From contig NC_049988.1 in assembly GCF_000003815.2 (NCBI RefSeq), positions 23,621,357-23,685,356 of the forward strand: DNA of 64,000 nucleotides. Reading direction: 5' to 3'. The notes beneath the pieces are model-generated. The model saw only the letters and a program-made list of their open reading frames with translations. It was not told the origin of the DNA and did not search any database. Positions 35,925 through 47,164 of the stretch are shown here, one piece after another; within the stretch, counting starts at the first letter, position 1; every line of letters starts with the position of its first letter. Position numbers and translations under genes: made by a program. The stretch comes from Branchiostoma floridae. Lineage: Eukaryota; Chordata; Leptocardii; Amphioxiformes; Branchiostomatidae.

Positions 35925-36815
35925 CAGATGATTATTATTATTATTCGTCTCAATTCTATGCTTTTCTCCTGTTGGGTTCAGCTATTTGAAGTTAACATGA
36001 ATATGAATCAGCTGGCACTTTTTTTCTGTTCAGACATGTATTCCTGAATCTTTGAATAGCGATTTCTGTATGTATTCAGCTGCTGCAAAATTCTGTTTTT
36101 CCTTTGTGAGTGCAATGTATTGGGCTAATATGCTTTGCACTGCAAGTTAGGCCTATAATCATGTACCCTTTTTCAACGTGGTCCTGGGGTGCTTTGAAGG
36201 ATACTGTCAAAGGTTCAGTTGTCACAAAGAAAGCCCCCACATGCAAGACAATAGATGATTCCTACTTGGGTGCTTGTTGTTGAATGTAGGGCCAAACTAT
36301 CATTAGATTAGGGGTGCAACTTTTTTTAATCTTCACCTCTTTGCAGTGAATTTTTTTTCCAGTCAAACTGTTGCCACAAGGAGATTTATTGAACGTAGAA
36401 ATAGTCTAGTAGTGTTATATTGTGTGTGAACTTGTATTCCAGTGGTGAAATATGTACATTATTATGCGACAAGCCACCCAGTGGAGAGCATATATATTTG
36501 AACTCCTCGGTTTATGGGTAAGCACTTAAAAAGTTGTGTTCTGTTTGCAATGTATGGTAGTAGTCAAGTTAAAAGATAATGTCAGACTAAGCCAATCCAG
36601 CTAGTATTTGCGCCATTGGTGCCAATATGTACTTTTTTTTTTTTACTGTTCCATATTAAAATGTTATATTTTGTATACTGTAAGTAGCACAGTGTTGCAG
36701 AGAGAGAGAAAGTAGATGTTTTATCACACTTGCCAAGTTTGTGATTTGTTAACTATAAATATATTTGTTGGAGGCAAATATTCAGGATTGTATCAAAACC
36801 TTTTGCCTCATATGG

Positions 36816-36821
36816 AATAAA
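36816..36821 (+). terminator. AATAAA poly(A) signal, candidate Kelch-gene 3' end
   Basis: Sits in CATATGGAATAAATATG, about 3 kb past the Kelch stop and about 130 bp from the oppositely oriented signal of the Fuseless gene. Confidence 0.4.
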
Positions 36822-36950
36822 TATGATTAAAATGTGCTGTATACATTTGCCTTCTTTTGCCTTGTGTTGCAAGTTTCATCTGTGTATGAAAAGCATCCCT
36901 TTTATCATCCCAATGTATAAAGAGACAGCTGAAGAAATTTAACATCTTTC

Positions 36951-36956
36951 TTTATT
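36951..36956 (-). terminator. AATAAA poly(A) signal of the Fuseless-family gene
   Basis: TTTATT on plus reads AATAAA on minus, 330 bp downstream of that gene's stop at 37286, a normal 3'UTR length. Confidence 0.55.
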
Positions 36957-37285
36957 ACATAATACAAATCATATATAACTTAACATATTCACGGAGGCAC
37001 TGCCGTGTCTTGCCCTGAATTGATGTACAGTTTTGTTACAAAAAAACAACTGAAACACAAGCGCATTACATACACCAAGGAGAACGTGTCCTTGCATACA
37101 CTTCATTGACAAGGCGAGATAAGCAAACGTGTGGCACACTGACTCATCATAACGTCTAATAGCACAGTCCAGGAAAGTTTTCTTCAGTGTTTTAGTCCTT
37201 GCATTGGGTACAATAATACTACAATTCAAAGCAATCCATTTTCTACTAAGGCCACGCAGAGTAAAAAAGTGCATGATATATATGA

Positions 37286-38622
37286 TTACAGGCGAGTTTC
37301 TTCGTATTGGACATTTTCCGGACTTGCTGATCCAGAGATGAGCTTTTGTATCTACGGAAGAGGAAAAAAACACAGTACATTGTGATAGTCATTCGACGCC
37401 AGTACATAGAGCCTGGAAAAGTGATCATGAAATTGAAATTTCCCTTTGACGCCATATACGAGAGTTGCACATTTGGGGTATTGTGAAACACTCAATTACT
37501 GATCCTGTTTTACCACCAAAAACAGTCATTTGTCATGGAAACCAGAACTCAACATATGGCATGCGTGAGAAATAACGGCGCACTACACGACTGGTGACAA
37601 TATGTAAAGTTGCATACTGAACAAAGGGAAATGTTCGCAGTGGTTTTATGTTCGAGATTTTCGTAGTGACTAACACCACGAACACTCCATCGTCTTTTTC
37701 TGTGAAATAGAATTTCCGCGAACATGTCCCCTTTCACAGTAGCTGACCATAAAGAAGAGTCTCCTTACCAGTTTGGGACAGATCTGCTCGAGGTATCGGC
37801 CCAGTCTCACTCCGCTGCCGTCCTCCTTCCCATCCACCCCACACCCGGTGACCAGCGCGCTCCGTCCCGCCAGTATGATGAACAGACCTACGATACCGAC
37901 CCCGTGAGTGACCCAGTAACTTACGACAGGCTGGTCGGGTAACACGTAAACGTCGTACATCAGCCACAGCCCGCGCCACACCGCTACACTCCCTACTCCA
38001 CTGACGAAGGTGAAAACCATCTCTACCGCCAGGCCAACGTAAAAACCCTTTATTTTTCTTACAAGGCACGACGTCGGTGATTCTAAAACAACAACAGTTA
38101 TGAAGATAGCGTATCCGATGCCTAAACAAGTCCATGTAGAACGAGTCTGATCTGATGGGAAGATGGTGAAGTCCAACAGTTGCCAAATCCCTCGCCAAGC
38201 GAGTACGACTAAGGATATAATCAGCACCACGGTCAGGACTACGTCACCGACGAACAGCCACGTCTTGGCCGGTTGGACTCCAAAACGAGTGGTTACCCGA
38301 AAGGGTTGTTGGGGAATGTCTACGTTAGTGATGAACGGGGAGGCGGCGATGTTATTCACTGCACGGAGAGGGACGAAGACCAAGAGGGAAGCTCCGAGGC
38401 AAACAGCCGCGCTGAGGATGTTCACTCCTGTGAGGTGGTCTATCAAATACCATAGGCCCCTGAAGTGGTTTACCATCGCGAAGCCGTAGATGTATATATA
38501 CAGCCTGTAAAGAATGTTGAATGTAACCCTTTGTTCAGCGAATAAGGATCCCACTACGCCCTGTAATAAGTTGATAGGAAGCGTCATGACAAGCCCGATC
38601 ACAAGCGACACGACCGAGCTCA
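37286..38622 (-). CDS. Fuseless-family multi-pass membrane protein (3' part)
   Basis: Two minus-strand exons are visible: 37769-38622, open up to the gap, and 37286-37351. The donor CTG|GTAAGG and acceptor CTTCCGTAG join in phase and the frame then ends IQKLISGSASPENVQYEETR, Leu, stop. About 305 residues remain, with at least six strongly hydrophobic segments. The motif Arg-Gly-Leu/Ile-Trp followed by a spaced Asp recurs three times (HFRGLWYLID, AWRGIWQLLD, VWRGLWLMYD), each after a membrane segment. This repeated signature matches the Fuseless family, whose Drosophila member acts in presynaptic calcium channel organisation. The 5' exon(s) are lost in the 876-N gap. Reading through the donor would give a different, unlikely tail. 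Convergent with the Kelch gene. Confidence 0.75.
37626..37741. mobile_element. Partial foldback MITE (TACTGTAAATGC family)
   Basis: GGAAATGTTCGCAGTGGTTTT at one end and TTTCCGCGAACATG..CACAGTA at the other match inner and outer parts of the copies at 28.7 and 30.4 kb. Lies in the last intron of the Fuseless gene, just beyond the donor. Confidence 0.6.
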
Positions 38623-39498
38623 NNNNNNNNNNNNNNNNNNNNNNNNNNNNNNNNNNNNNNNNNNNNNNNNNNNNNNNNNNNNNNNNNNNNNNNNNNNNNN
38701 NNNNNNNNNNNNNNNNNNNNNNNNNNNNNNNNNNNNNNNNNNNNNNNNNNNNNNNNNNNNNNNNNNNNNNNNNNNNNNNNNNNNNNNNNNNNNNNNNNNN
38801 NNNNNNNNNNNNNNNNNNNNNNNNNNNNNNNNNNNNNNNNNNNNNNNNNNNNNNNNNNNNNNNNNNNNNNNNNNNNNNNNNNNNNNNNNNNNNNNNNNNN
38901 NNNNNNNNNNNNNNNNNNNNNNNNNNNNNNNNNNNNNNNNNNNNNNNNNNNNNNNNNNNNNNNNNNNNNNNNNNNNNNNNNNNNNNNNNNNNNNNNNNNN
39001 NNNNNNNNNNNNNNNNNNNNNNNNNNNNNNNNNNNNNNNNNNNNNNNNNNNNNNNNNNNNNNNNNNNNNNNNNNNNNNNNNNNNNNNNNNNNNNNNNNNN
39101 NNNNNNNNNNNNNNNNNNNNNNNNNNNNNNNNNNNNNNNNNNNNNNNNNNNNNNNNNNNNNNNNNNNNNNNNNNNNNNNNNNNNNNNNNNNNNNNNNNNN
39201 NNNNNNNNNNNNNNNNNNNNNNNNNNNNNNNNNNNNNNNNNNNNNNNNNNNNNNNNNNNNNNNNNNNNNNNNNNNNNNNNNNNNNNNNNNNNNNNNNNNN
39301 NNNNNNNNNNNNNNNNNNNNNNNNNNNNNNNNNNNNNNNNNNNNNNNNNNNNNNNNNNNNNNNNNNNNNNNNNNNNNNNNNNNNNNNNNNNNNNNNNNNN
39401 NNNNNNNNNNNNNNNNNNNNNNNNNNNNNNNNNNNNNNNNNNNNNNNNNNNNNNNNNNNNNNNNNNNNNNNNNNNNNNNNNNNNNNNNNNNNNNNNNN
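38623..39498. other. Assembly gap (876 N)
   Basis: A run of 876 N, a sized gap. It hides the 5' end of the Fuseless-family gene and the left part of the LINE at 39499. Open frames reported through it are meaningless. Confidence 0.99.
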
Positions 39499-40353
39499 GC
39501 CACAGTAGAACCCGACTCAGGTATTGTGACTCACCCCAGAGCGTCCAGTCGATACCCGGCTAAGCGGATAAATGATTTGGATTTTGCCGATGATATTGCT
39601 CTATTAGAGTCATCGGGTCCAAGAGCACAAGAACAACTCACTAAAACTGCTACTGCAGCATCCGACTTAGGTCTTGTTGTTAGTGTCCTTAAGACGGAAT
39701 ACATGTGTTATAATGACAATCCAATTCCCCCACTTCTTGTGTATGACAAACCGATTAAGCATGTACAGGATTTTAAATACCTTGGCTCTATGATGGCCTC
39801 AACAAGTAGTGACCTTAAGAAGCGTAGAGCTTTAGCATGGGTAGCTTTCTGGGACTTAGAACATCTATGGAGAAGTAATAGTATCCCTATTGCTGTTAAA
39901 GTAAGACTGTTTAAGGCCTCGTGTGTTTCAGTACTTACTTATGGATGTGAATCCTGGGTTACTACTAAGGTGATGGAGTGCAGAATTAACTCGTTTGCAA
40001 CATCTTGTTACCGTGTCATGTTAAACATCAAGAGGCTTGACCGGGTGCCTAATTCTGTAATCTACAAACTGACCAACACAAAACCCTTGATTGAGCATGT
40101 AAGGTCAAGACAGTTGGACTACCTGGGTCACGTACTGCGAATGCCTGAGGACGAGCCCGCCTGTCTCTATTCGCTGTACTTACCATCACATGGCAAACGC
40201 AGGCGAGGTCGCCAACCCATGTCCTACCTGCAGTACATACAGCAGCTGCTGGGGGACGAAAGCGGCCTACTTACACCGGGGCAGATCAAAACCCTGGCTG
40301 CCGACAAGAAACAGTGGAGACTTGCAGTCGCCCGCCTCGCGGCCGACCGATAG
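39499..40353 (+). pseudogene. LINE reverse transcriptase C-terminal part
   Basis: An open frame of about 280 codons runs from the gap edge to the stop at 40351-40353. It begins in the catalytic palm (LDFADDIALLESS, the F/Y-A-D-D box). It then shows KTEYM, the DFKYLGS turn, a thumb-like LTYGCESW stretch and the C-terminal RQLDYLGHVLRMPEDEPA ending in a basic RRRGRQ run. This is the tail of an endonuclease-type LINE with no RNase H domain. It is homologous to, but a different family from, the element at 52652-55909. Bracketed by two gaps, so its upstream half and even its placement are uncertain. Confidence 0.85.
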
Positions 40354-40401
40354 ATAGACGTAACATACTAGTTCGATGTTCGCAATCCTACGCGAAGTTT
40401 A

Positions 40402-40501
40402 NNNNNNNNNNNNNNNNNNNNNNNNNNNNNNNNNNNNNNNNNNNNNNNNNNNNNNNNNNNNNNNNNNNNNNNNNNNNNNNNNNNNNNNNNNNNNNNNNNN
40501 N
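40402..40501. other. Assembly gap (100 N)
   Basis: Exactly 100 N, gap of unknown size, 48 bp after the LINE stop codon. Confidence 0.99.
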
Positions 40502-40913
40502 CTGCCACTAGAATGTCTGACATTCTTGTCATCGCTTTCACACATCACAGAGCAGTCATTCATATCTCTTTGCAGAACATTTCTACCATCTCTAGATACA
40601 AAAAAAAATGAAGGAAAAATTGACAAATCATAATAAATAAACAAATCGTTGAGAATGCAACGCTGTTATTATAATGCATTACACAGAACTGGGATCGTAT
40701 TTAGTTGCACATTTCCTAGCTATTCTACTCAGAGCACATGAAGGGCCGGTACAGTATAGAGTTTTACATTTTCCCGCCACTTCATACCAGTGAGTGACGG
40801 TCCGGGTATAGTGAGTGCTGCTATCAAGTTTCACGTTTTCCCGCCGATTCATACCAGTTGGCAACTACTAATATATACCAGCGGTGTTCGGTATTACATA
40901 GTAGTAATAGCGG

Positions 40914-41650
40914 TAGGGGGGGTCTTTAAATGGGTCAAAAATCGAAATTTTGAAATATGATCACGCCCACTTCAGGGGTGATTTATTGGGTCATTTGACA
41001 GACATTGTGCACAAAAATTGGGATCTAGCATGAAATAAACTCCCCACCCCACCCAAAAAACTATTTTGCATTATGTGCAATAGGGTACAGCCATATGGTG
41101 ATTTAGAGGAATGCTTGCCGTCACATAACTGCCGAACGACGTGTGCTAGGACTACCAAACTTGTTAACTTTTGCTAAAATTTACTTGGCAACAAGTTTAA
41201 GAGAATGAATTAAATTTATGATATTTTTTGTTGCCATGGCAACCGGTTGATGACAGGCATATTTTACGAAATTCTCTACTTTCCGCTTGAACGTTGCGGT
41301 TTAATAATTTTCTTGGAAAACACTTTTGTTTCCTATAGCATTAACATCTTATATAACATAATGTAGCATTCATGATTAAATATTCATAATTTATGCTAAT
41401 TTGATGACGTAACTGGTCAAAATCCAAGATGGCAGCCCATGTCATAAGCGAAAATGGTAAAATAGGTTATTATCACTCGAATTTTGCCACTACTTTGTAG
41501 TTTTTACCAAATACATTCCAATGGTAATTTGTAGTCCGTTCTTATTGTATTTTTGGGTTACATGTCGAAAATAATGTATTTTAAAACATTTAAGTTTGAC
41601 GATCCAAGATGAGGGTTCTCAAAGGATAGCTAAAATAGATTTGACTTCAT
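40914..41650. repeat. Left terminal inverted repeat of the 3.2-kb element
   Basis: Pairs with 43335-44070. Similarity runs from the G7 end to the CGATCCAAGATGAGGGTTCTC segment and fades after AATAGCTAA. Confidence 0.8.
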
Positions 41651-43334
41651 TTTCTGACAAGGCATTAATATCAATTCGGATGCCATTGACAACAAAAGTC
41701 TTACCTACCTTAGCAGACGTATAAGTTAGACACCCATATTTGCTAACTTTTTGTTTGATACCTTTAGGATACCATAATATAATGGGAAGTACCGGTTTAG
41801 ATGGTTATCGCCCATAACATCATCTTAATGGCGTCATAATTACCCCATATTACTTCATAGAAGTAGAGACAGACGGTGTTGTCAAGACACCAGAATTAAA
41901 GAAGTGATTAAGACTTATAAATACATAATCCCTGCAAATTTGGTGATCGTAGACCAAGCCGTTCGGATTTAGTGAGGGGAGGGTGCAAAATGTGTGTTTT
42001 GTTGTCTTTTCAGTAACACTTTTACATTCTGTATGATATACCCAGTATGAAATCGATGGAAACAAATCCGTTAGGACGCAGTGAGAGCTCAGCGCAATCG
42101 CCGTCTAGTGGAAAGGGGGCTTATTAGCAAAGTTATTTTTTTTCTCCCTGAAAAATAACAACGGGGCACTAGGGCATTAGCTACATTACCATTGCAGCAG
42201 ATTGATAACATACATTTTAAATGAATAGGGAGAGTGACAGTGGTAGAGAAATCAAAGAGTGTACGTAATAATTACTTTCAGTTACAACATAGAAGTAAAT
42301 CTGAATCACAACTAATGACAAAAAGATCTAACTCTAAATTGTTTGATGTCGGTAAGGTATTTCCTCCATCTAAATACTTCCAACTACCTACAAAACTGCA
42401 GACAGTATATATATAGGTTGTGATATCAATGATCTAGTACCATTTGAGGCTGAGGTAGTGGGCCTTGGGAAAGTGACCACTGACATGGATGTACGAGAGG
42501 CGTCACAGCAGATGTACCTTTTATGCCAAGTATTACCATGATACAGTATCTACATCTCTGAGCACAATCAATAGAGGGTAGAAGACGTTCCTGAGGAAAT
42601 GGTTTACTGAAAGCAGAAAGAGGCATGGACAGACAGAGAAGGAAAACCCAAAGACAGAATACAATGAGTTGTTTTAAAAAGAAAAGTGAACTCGTATATA
42701 CGCAGAGGACCCAGAGTAAAGGCAAACCCTGGAGAAACGAACAGAAGGTGGGGGTGACTAGGATATAAGACAAAGTAGAGACCCTGGACTATACATGACA
42801 AATTCCAGCAAAGCTTGGGCAAGCTGGGCTCTATTACTTTCCTTTCAAATTGGAAATGTACAAACATTTTCCAAGTAAGACCTTTCATCCACTGTTACTA
42901 GTACACAACAAGAGTTAGGGCACACAAATGACAGTGAGAGTAGCATAAAAGGCAGTACAGTAACGGCAGGGATGTAATTTATATATTTACATAAATAACT
43001 ATCTTACTAGCAATTTTACTGCGGATTTAATTGTTCAAAGTAAAAAAAAACTTTTGATGCAACTAACATGTACACCTTTCCAGGAAAAGTTATATTCAGA
43101 TTTTGGCTCAATGTGAAATTTGAGTGCAAAAGTGTCGTTTGAGGCTGTTTTGAAAGCAGAAAAAGTAAATTATACACATGTATTGGAAACATAACATTTT
43201 ACATGGCAACTAGATCTATTGTATACTACCAGGAAAAGGTGTAGGCAATGGCAAAGACTTCTAGATTTAAAAAAAAAATGACCACATGTAATGTGCCATA
43301 TTTCACAAATGTGCATAGTACAGGCACTACTAGT

Positions 43335-44070
43335 GTCAAATTTGAAATCTATCTTCAAGTTAGCTATTCTTTGAGAAACCTCATCTTGGATCGTCAAACT
43401 TAAATGTTTTAAATTGCATTATTTTTGACATATAACCACAAAATGCAATACGATCGGACTACAAATATCCCTAGGAATGTATATAGTAAAAACTACAATA
43501 TAATGGCAAAATTCGAGTGATAATAACCTATTTTACGATTTCGCTTATGACATGGGCTGCCATCTTGGATTTTGACCAATTACGTCATCAAATTAGCATA
43601 AATTATTAATATTTAATCGTGAATGCTTAATGATATTTTATAAGATGTTGATGCTATATATATGAAACAAGAGTGTTTACCAAGAAAACCATAAAACCGC
43701 AATGTTTAAGCCGAAATTAGATAATTTTGTAAACTATGCCTGTCATCAACCCGTTGCCATGGCAACAAAAATATCACAAACTTATTTTATTCTCTTAAAC
43801 TTGTTGCCAAGTAAATTTTAGGAGAATTCAACAAGTTTGGAGGTCCTCGCACACGTCGTTAAGCAGTTACATGACGGCAAGCATTCCTCTAAATCACCAT
43901 ATGGCTGTTCCCTATTGCATATAATGCAAATTAGTTTTTCGGGTGAGGTGGGGGGTTTATTTTGAGATACGACTTTACTTTTTGTATCCAAAGTTTTGTA
44001 TTGATGGTGTTAACCATTTCCCAAGTGGGTGTCCAAAAATTTTGACTTTGCCATTTATCGACCCCCCCTA
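43335..44070. repeat. Right terminal inverted repeat of the 3.2-kb element
   Basis: Reverse complement of the left arm with many substitutions and small indels, so the arms have diverged since insertion or have escaped conversion. Confidence 0.8.
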
Positions 44071-44439
44071 ATAGCGGGACGGAAAATGAATACAAATGAT
44101 GTGGATCGTTGTTCTAATGAATGAGTAAAATGTTTGTTTTCAAACTAAACCAAGAAGGTTGAAAAAGGAATAAAAATCCTTAGACCCAATTTCTCGACTC
44201 GTATGACGTCTAAGACATCAACATTCAGATTATCACACAACCAAAGACTTCTTACAATCTAGAACAAGCGTACCTGATTAACAAGTTATTAAAGGTTTAT
44301 ACCGTACTGTCTTTGTGATATTGATTTATTATTCTATGCACTTACCGCCGTTGGAAATTAATTCGACATAATTGAATGGGCTACCCAGTTGTCACAAAAT
44401 CTAATAGATAAATCAACAATCAGAATTTTTTAAAAACCT

Positions 44440-44600
44440 TTAATGCGAGGTGGAGGAGTTGCGGCGTACGTCAAGCATACCACATTATTAATCATGTCAT
44501 TACCAGACAGCCTATTTCTGTTACGACGGAACTGGAGTGTCTTTGGGTACAACTGCGGTCACACTGGGTGCCTTTTAATTCTCGACACAATTTCTCAAAA
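44440..44600 (+). pseudogene. LINE endonuclease-domain fragment, frameshifted
   Basis: RGGGVAAYVKH in one frame is followed in the next frame by ITRQPISVTTELECLWVQL, which is the standard GGGVA.YV...LECLW..L segment of LINE apurinic endonuclease domains. One frameshift separates the halves. Confidence 0.65.
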
Positions 44601-44879
44601 GATGAATGGGTAAAGATCAGTGGCAAAAGAACTGTCCAGTTGAATCCAGATCAGAAGCAACTTGGGGGCTTTTTATGCCACCCTATATCCCTCTCGACAA
44701 TCTAAATAAAACCCAACAAGAATATTCAAGTAGCGAATCAGACCATAGGCCCCGAACCTAAGGCGCCTACAAAAGAGTTGGGTGGCGCGCACACAATAAA
44801 CATCCTCAGCCCCTCGCAAGCTGGGACTGTCTCCGACGAAGAAGGGGCAGGTCCATACCAAACCAAATGCAAGTAAAGC

Positions 44880-45560
44880 TATACCAACCCCAAGCAGAAT
44901 AACAAAAAATCAGGTCAAACCCAATTGAGACTCAGTGCCCCCTGATCAAGACCTAGAGCAGGTCTCCAATCCAAAAGACAATACCCCAGAGAAGGCACGG
45001 TCTTCAACAGTCAACCCCTCCAAAGGCTTAGATCCTCTGACTCCTCATCAGATTCGAAACCTCTGTCCAATAAAGCACAGGTCAACGGGACAGAACTCAA
45101 AAAGAGAGTCGTGGCTAAAAAAAAAAGGCATACCAGGAGTCTAACATCATGAAAAATTCCGGCTTTCCTATATCTTGTTCTCACTTTGGATACAAGTTCA
45201 CGAGGGAAGAAATGGTCCGGGAAATCATGGTAACATCTAAAAAACTTCCACGGATACAAATATATGTCCGGTGGGGGACTGCGAAACACGCACCCCCTCA
45301 CCATTCAAGTGGCTGACGCACACATGTATAATATGTGGAAAACACACCACAGAAGAATTTGGAACGCTTGTTTGTAAAAAAAAAAAAAAACAATGCCTAG
45401 CTGTGGAGACTTATAACGTTCCCCCATCTTATAAGCCTTCTTTACAAGCTCCCTTGTTCTTATGTCTTTCACAATTTACTTCCTTATGGCCCTAAGTATT
45501 GCCACCTTAAATGTAAATGGTCTAAGAAATAATCAGAAGCCCTGGGTACCGGATTCTTTA
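44880..45560 (+). pseudogene. LINE 5' region fragment (ORF1-like plus endonuclease start)
   Basis: At 45488-45535 the plus strand reads LSIATLNVNGLRNNQKP, the canonical first strand of the LINE endonuclease domain (T.N..GLR). It is preceded by a charged, degenerate frame with an A-run at 45378-45392. The frame is lost right after. It is not colinear with the 44440 fragment, so a separate insertion is likely. Confidence 0.55.
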
Positions 45561-45760
45561 CCTGTAACCCGCATTCGTGCACACTACTGGCCCCGTTGAA
45601 ACATTTTGAGTAAATCTGGGGAGGGGGTCGGAGGCAATTTTAGGATACTAGGAGCTTATCGTAACCCGAAAGACCAACGCAACTTAAATACTAACTTCTA
45701 GTGATTGATATAACCTAAATGTTAAGATCTTTGGAATATGACCATATGATTTTATTGCAG

Positions 45761-45928
45761 GTAAAATTGGACAAGTACGCTAAATTCACAAAGCTCTCCA
45801 AGAAGAAACTGAAGGAAATATGTAAGCAGCATGATGTTCAAGACCTAAATCATGGGAAAGTTGACCTTCATGTACTGGTGTGTGATGTGCTTGTTATACT
45901 CACAACTGGGCAAGTGGCAAGAGTTTGA
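45761..45928 (+). CDS. Exon-like fragment with SAP-like helix pair
   Basis: A good acceptor (GATTTTATTGCAG) precedes an open frame: VKLDKYAKFTKLSKKKLKEI, then CKQHDVQDLNHGKVDL, ending at TGA. The K-L-S-K-K-K-L-K-E-I...G-K..L spacing resembles SAP or similar helix-extended-helix DNA-binding motifs. No partner exon can be assigned, and a nuclear or transposon-related origin is only a guess. Confidence 0.3.
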   Translation, partial: VKLDKYAKFTKLSKKKLKEICKQHDVQDLNHGKVDLHVLVCDVLVILTTGQVARV

Positions 45929-46224
45929 ACAATGAAGCAATTGGCGACACTATGTAAACAATAATAAAACTCTTTGTAAGTGTAGTTTTTTAATCTCTGT
46001 ACTGTGTCTGCTTTTATGGGCGACGGGCCTGATGCAAACAAATAAATAAATTGCAAGCAGCAGGTTTTGCACCCGACATGCTCCAGGAGTATCGTAACAT
46101 GTCGCTATTGTAATGGTTATTTGGCAATCGGCGAATACAGAATATTGATTGGACTCATATTAGAATATGATCAATTGAATGACGCAACGATGTACATTTT
46201 TTGCACAAGGCAACAAAAACCAAC

Positions 46225-46375
46225 CCCGGGCCGCTTGTCAACAAAGTTAGACAGCGGCAATTGCGGTTTATAGGACACGCCTTATTAATAAAGGATGCCC
46301 GCAGAGGACCCGCTCAGGACATATGACAACTACGTTCCAACCGTCGGCAAAAGATTGGAGCCCTGGTAATGATTG
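46225..46375 (+). pseudogene. LINE reverse transcriptase C-terminal remnant
   Basis: VRQRQLRFIGHALLIKDARR matches the RQLDYLGHVLRMP motif of the LINE at 39.5 kb. After a frameshift, DPLRTYDNYVPTVGKR continues the homologous segment. A stop lies in the first frame. It is degenerate. Confidence 0.6.
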
Positions 46376-46774
46376 ACATAGCTATTTGATATGAAAGCAG
46401 AAAAAAAATACCAAAAAAAAATAATAATAATATTAAAGTTCATTATGACAGAGATACTTTTCTTTTTAGAGGCAAGATTACAATTTTTTACTTTGCTTTA
46501 ATTTGTTGTCCTTCAGGATCATGATGGTTGATTACCTCGGAACAGTAATAAAACACCTCCAGGAGTAACTTCAGTAAGTACATTTACCACTCAGTGAAAT
46601 GGGAAATATGGGTGCAATAGATAAAGATGATCTAATTCTAATTGATTCTGATGAAGATAATCAGGTTCTGCTGCAAAGTATACTTTGAAATACATAGGCA
46701 AATAATGTTGTTGTTTTTTGACTGTGTTACCAGTCATACTGTTAGTGGTGCCGCTAACATGCCACGCATGTCTT

Positions 46775-47060
46775 ACAACTTACACCACACAGAAACCCTG
46801 GTCAACTTTTTGAAAGATGAGACTCGTGCAACGTTCCTGAGAAGAATGCTCATTGATGAACTATGTTCCGTGGCCATGGAAGAGGCTTCACAAGTACCGG
46901 GGGCTCATTAACTTACACCACACAGAAGCACTGGTCAACTTTTTGAAAGATGAGATCTAGACACGTGCAACGTTCCCGAGAAGAATGCTCATTGATGAAG
47001 TATGTTCCGTGGCTATGAAGGAGGTTTCACAAGTACTGGGGGCTCATTAAGGATGAATTG
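46775..47060 (+). repeat. Tandem coding-like duplication, unit about 140-150 bp
   Basis: CTTACA(A)CTTACACCACACAGAA and GACAACTTTTTGAAAGATGAGA-type sequence occur twice, starting near 46773 and 46910. The first unit is open (HHTETLVNFLKDETRATFLR and on to EEASQ). The second has an in-frame stop near its centre from a small insertion (GATCTAGACAC). Confidence 0.7.
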
Positions 47061-47164
47061 TAGACACCTGGGATGATTTTATCTTCTCCAATGATAACTG
47101 AACGCTGCACTAGACTTCGTAAAACATGTTTTAAGTAGCACCGGTGGTATCCATTTTTGTTAAA

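Larger units (their letters stand above)
33761..36840 (+). other. Probable 3'UTR and downstream region of the Kelch gene
   Basis: No exon follows the stop at 33758-33760. AATAAA signals on plus occur in GAATAAATAAAGG near 35762 and at 36816-36821. The T-rich 36.0-36.8 kb stretch has a 3'UTR look. Two near-copies of a TAGCGTTCCTAGTATTCTTAGTA word lie at 33849-33945 and 34120-34165. A LINE remnant, a foldback and a gap interrupt the region, so the true UTR end is uncertain. Confidence 0.4.
40914..44070. mobile_element. Non-autonomous DNA transposon with about 740-bp inverted repeats
   Basis: The left end TAGGGGGGGTCTTTAAATGG and the right end ATTTATCGACCCCCCCTA are inverted. The arms 40914-about 41650 and about 43335-44070 are reverse complements over most of their length (for example CAAGATGGCAGCCCATGTCATAAGCG and GCCATGGCAAC segments). 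ATAGCGG is directly repeated outside both ends (40907-40913 and 44071-44077); counting the terminal TA it could be 9 bp. Long inverted repeats with a 7-9 bp duplication best fit a Mutator-like foldback element. The 1.7-kb interior has no transposase-like frame of any length. Confidence 0.85.

Noticed and set aside
38514-39563. Long frames of about 320-350 codons
   Set aside because: They run through 876 N and have no real sequence support.
42426-42888. Frames inside the 3.2-kb foldback element as a transposase
   Set aside because: Hydrophobic, short, no catalytic motif or helix-turn-helix seen; the element is best called non-autonomous.
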